A DNA stretch of 64,000 bases from Methylomonas sp. EFPC3 (lineage in GTDB: Bacteria; Pseudomonadota; Gammaproteobacteria; Methylococcales; Methylomonadaceae): the NCBI RefSeq assembly GCF_029643245.1, contig NZ_CP116398.1, forward strand, positions 496,001 through 560,000. Reading direction: 5' to 3'. Positions 62,833 to 64,000 of this stretch are shown in pieces (positions within the stretch are counted from its first letter, which is position 1; every line of letters starts with the position of its first letter). The notes beneath the pieces were generated by a model. That model saw only the letters and a program-made list of their open reading frames with translations. It was not told the DNA's origin and ran no database searches. The translations under genes were made by a program, and so were the position numbers.

Positions 62833-64000
62833 ATGCAAAGAAAAGACAACTGGCTGTTGCCCGAAGGCATCGGCGAGGTACTGCCGGAGCAAGCCGCGCA
62901 TTTGGAGAAATTGCGCAGAACTCTGCTCGATACTTTTGCCTGTTGGGGTTATCAGTTGGTGATACCGCCCTTCGTGGATTTCCTGGACTCGCTGCTCACC
63001 GGTTCCGGCCACGATTTGGATCTGCAGACTTTCAAGCTGACCGACCAGCTTAGCGGTGAAATGCTCGGCGTACGCGCCGATATGACGCCGCAGGTCGCCC
63101 GCATCGACGCCCACCATCTACAGCACGACGGTCCTACCCGCTTGTGTTATGCCGGAACCGTGTTGCACGCCGTAGGCGACCCGTTGGAAAAAAGCCGCAG
63201 CCCGATGCAAATCGGCGCCGAACTATACGGCCACGCCGGACTGGAAAGCGATTACGAAGTGATCCGCTTGATGCTGGAAATGTTGGCGATCAGCGGGCTG
63301 CAAAACGTACATTTGGATTTGGGCCACGTCGCGATCTATCGGGCGCTGGCCGAGCACGCCGGTTTGAACCAGCAACAGGAGTCGAAATTGTTCGACGTGT
63401 TGCAGCGTAAAGCCAGAACGGAATTGGTGGAATTGTTGGCCGGCTTTGCGCTTGACGAACGCTTCCAGGCCATTTTCAATGCGTTGCCTAAATTGAACGG
63501 CGGTAGAGAAGTATTGGACAAGGCCGACGGTTTGTTCGCCGGCTTGCCCTGTAGCGGCATCATTGGAGATGCCTTGACCGACTTGCGCGGCATAGCCGAC
63601 AGACTGCGGCGCGATTTTCCCAGCTTGAGCGTCAGTTTCGATCTGGCGGAATTGCGCGGTTACCATTACCACACCGGTATGGTGTTCGCCGCCTTCGTGC
63701 CGGCTTTGGGTAAGGAGATCGCCCGCGGCGGCCGCTACGACAATATCGGGGCACGTTTCGGCCGGGCTCGAGCCGCTACCGGGTTTAGTGCCGATCTTAA
63801 GGTGTTGGCAGCCATGTTCCAGGATATTGATAGTGCCAGACAAGTGGTTTATGCGCCGTTCGGCGAGGATGTCGATCTGCTGCAAACCATCAGAGATTTA
63901 CGTGCTCAGGGCGAGGTCGTCATACAGCAATTGCCGGGGCAAACCGATGCGGCCGCTCAACTGGGCTGCAACGCAGTTTTACAAAATCAGAATCAACGCT
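62833..64000 (+). CDS. hisZ: HisZ, ATP phosphoribosyltransferase regulatory subunit (cut by window end)
   Basis: The frame from ATG 62833 is open to the window edge (389 residues seen), about the full length of HisZ, so only the last few residues are missing. The class II tRNA-synthetase-like core has NWLLPEGIGEVLPEQA, FKLTDQLSGEMLGVRADMTPQVARI, LCYAGTVLHA, and ELRGYHYHTGMVFAAFVP with GRYDNIG. It lacks the histidyl-tRNA synthetase anticodon domain. With short-form HisG it forms the first enzyme of histidine synthesis. The hflC-hisZ order is also found in pseudomonads, where purA follows. Confidence 0.92.
   Translation, partial: MQRKDNWLLPEGIGEVLPEQAAHLEKLRRTLLDTFACWGYQLVIPPFVDFLDSLLTGSGHDLDLQTFKLTDQLSGEMLGVRADMTPQVARIDAHHLQHDGPTRLCYAGTVLHAVGDPLEKSRSPMQIGAELYGHAGLESDYEVIRLMLEMLAISGLQNVHLDLGHVAIYRALAEHAGLNQQQESKLFDVLQRKARTELVELLAGFALDERFQAIFNALPKLNGGREVLDKADGLFAGLPCSGIIGDALTDLRGIADRLRRDFPSLSVSFDLAELRGYHYHTGMVFAAFVPALGKEIARGGRYDNIGARFGRARAATGFSADLKVLAAMFQDIDSARQVVYAPFGEDVDLLQTIRDLRAQGEVVIQQLPGQTDAAAQLGCNAVLQNQNQR

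Overview
The window looks like the chromosome of a free-living, GC-rich gammaproteobacterium. The gene families and synteny resemble both pseudomonads and Methylococcales (type I methanotrophs such as Methylomonas). Pointers to the latter are two PEP-CTERM proteins with a VPxPGAVWLFGS tail, several ion and copper genes, and many signalling proteins. No methane- or methanol-oxidation gene lies here, so the genus is inference. I see no rRNA, tRNA, CRISPR array, insertion sequence or prophage. The right half is conserved housekeeping sequence and the left half is more accessory.

Layout. 1-7.3 kb: two exported PEP-CTERM proteins, a SEC-C/TPR/sulfotransferase fusion, an orphan polytopic membrane protein and a large secreted metzincin lipoprotein with a PKD domain. 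7.3-15.3 kb: a small unknown gene, a split YeeE/YedE sulfur-transport pair, a response regulator followed by a very large hybrid histidine kinase, then cysB. The gap before cysB holds the best non-coding candidate of the window: a minus-strand RNA with a 5' stem-loop, an exposed CCTCCTCC and a strong terminator, under a possible LysR-type operator. 15.4-22.7 kb: a FecI-like sigma factor, a FecR-like anti-sigma factor and a FecA-type TonB receptor. The receptor is separated from fecIR by a visibly less GC-rich alpha/beta hydrolase, a palindromic repeat and an RNase T2 with a C-terminal sunset-like domain. 22.7-31.1 kb: an Nramp-related transporter lacking the usual metal-site motif, a NhaD antiporter in an apparent operon with a KdpD/KdpE-like two-component pair, a small Cys-rich protein, and a TonB receptor that keeps the four copper ligands known for OprC.

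31-38.5 kb: cysZ-mtnA facing mtaD-ubiG-mupP-yciK-sufT, a gene order close to that of Pseudomonas, covering methylthioadenosine salvage, ubiquinone synthesis, probable MurNAc recycling and Fe-S assembly; then a diguanylate cyclase. 38.5-44.3 kb: a His-rich NlpE-like protein, lolA-mrcB, a glutaredoxin-CcdA fusion, a PilZ protein and a SprA-like putative metalloprotease.

44.4-64 kb: the enterobacterial-type order queG | nnr-tsaE-amiB-mutL-miaA ... hfq-hflX-hflK-hflC-hisZ, with a block between miaA and hfq: a 5-formyl-THF cyclo-ligase, an nspC-like decarboxylase, a five-gene minus-strand unit including tcdA and a TatD hydrolase, and ettA. hisZ runs off the right edge. Family names come from recognised motifs and remembered family features; no database search was possible.
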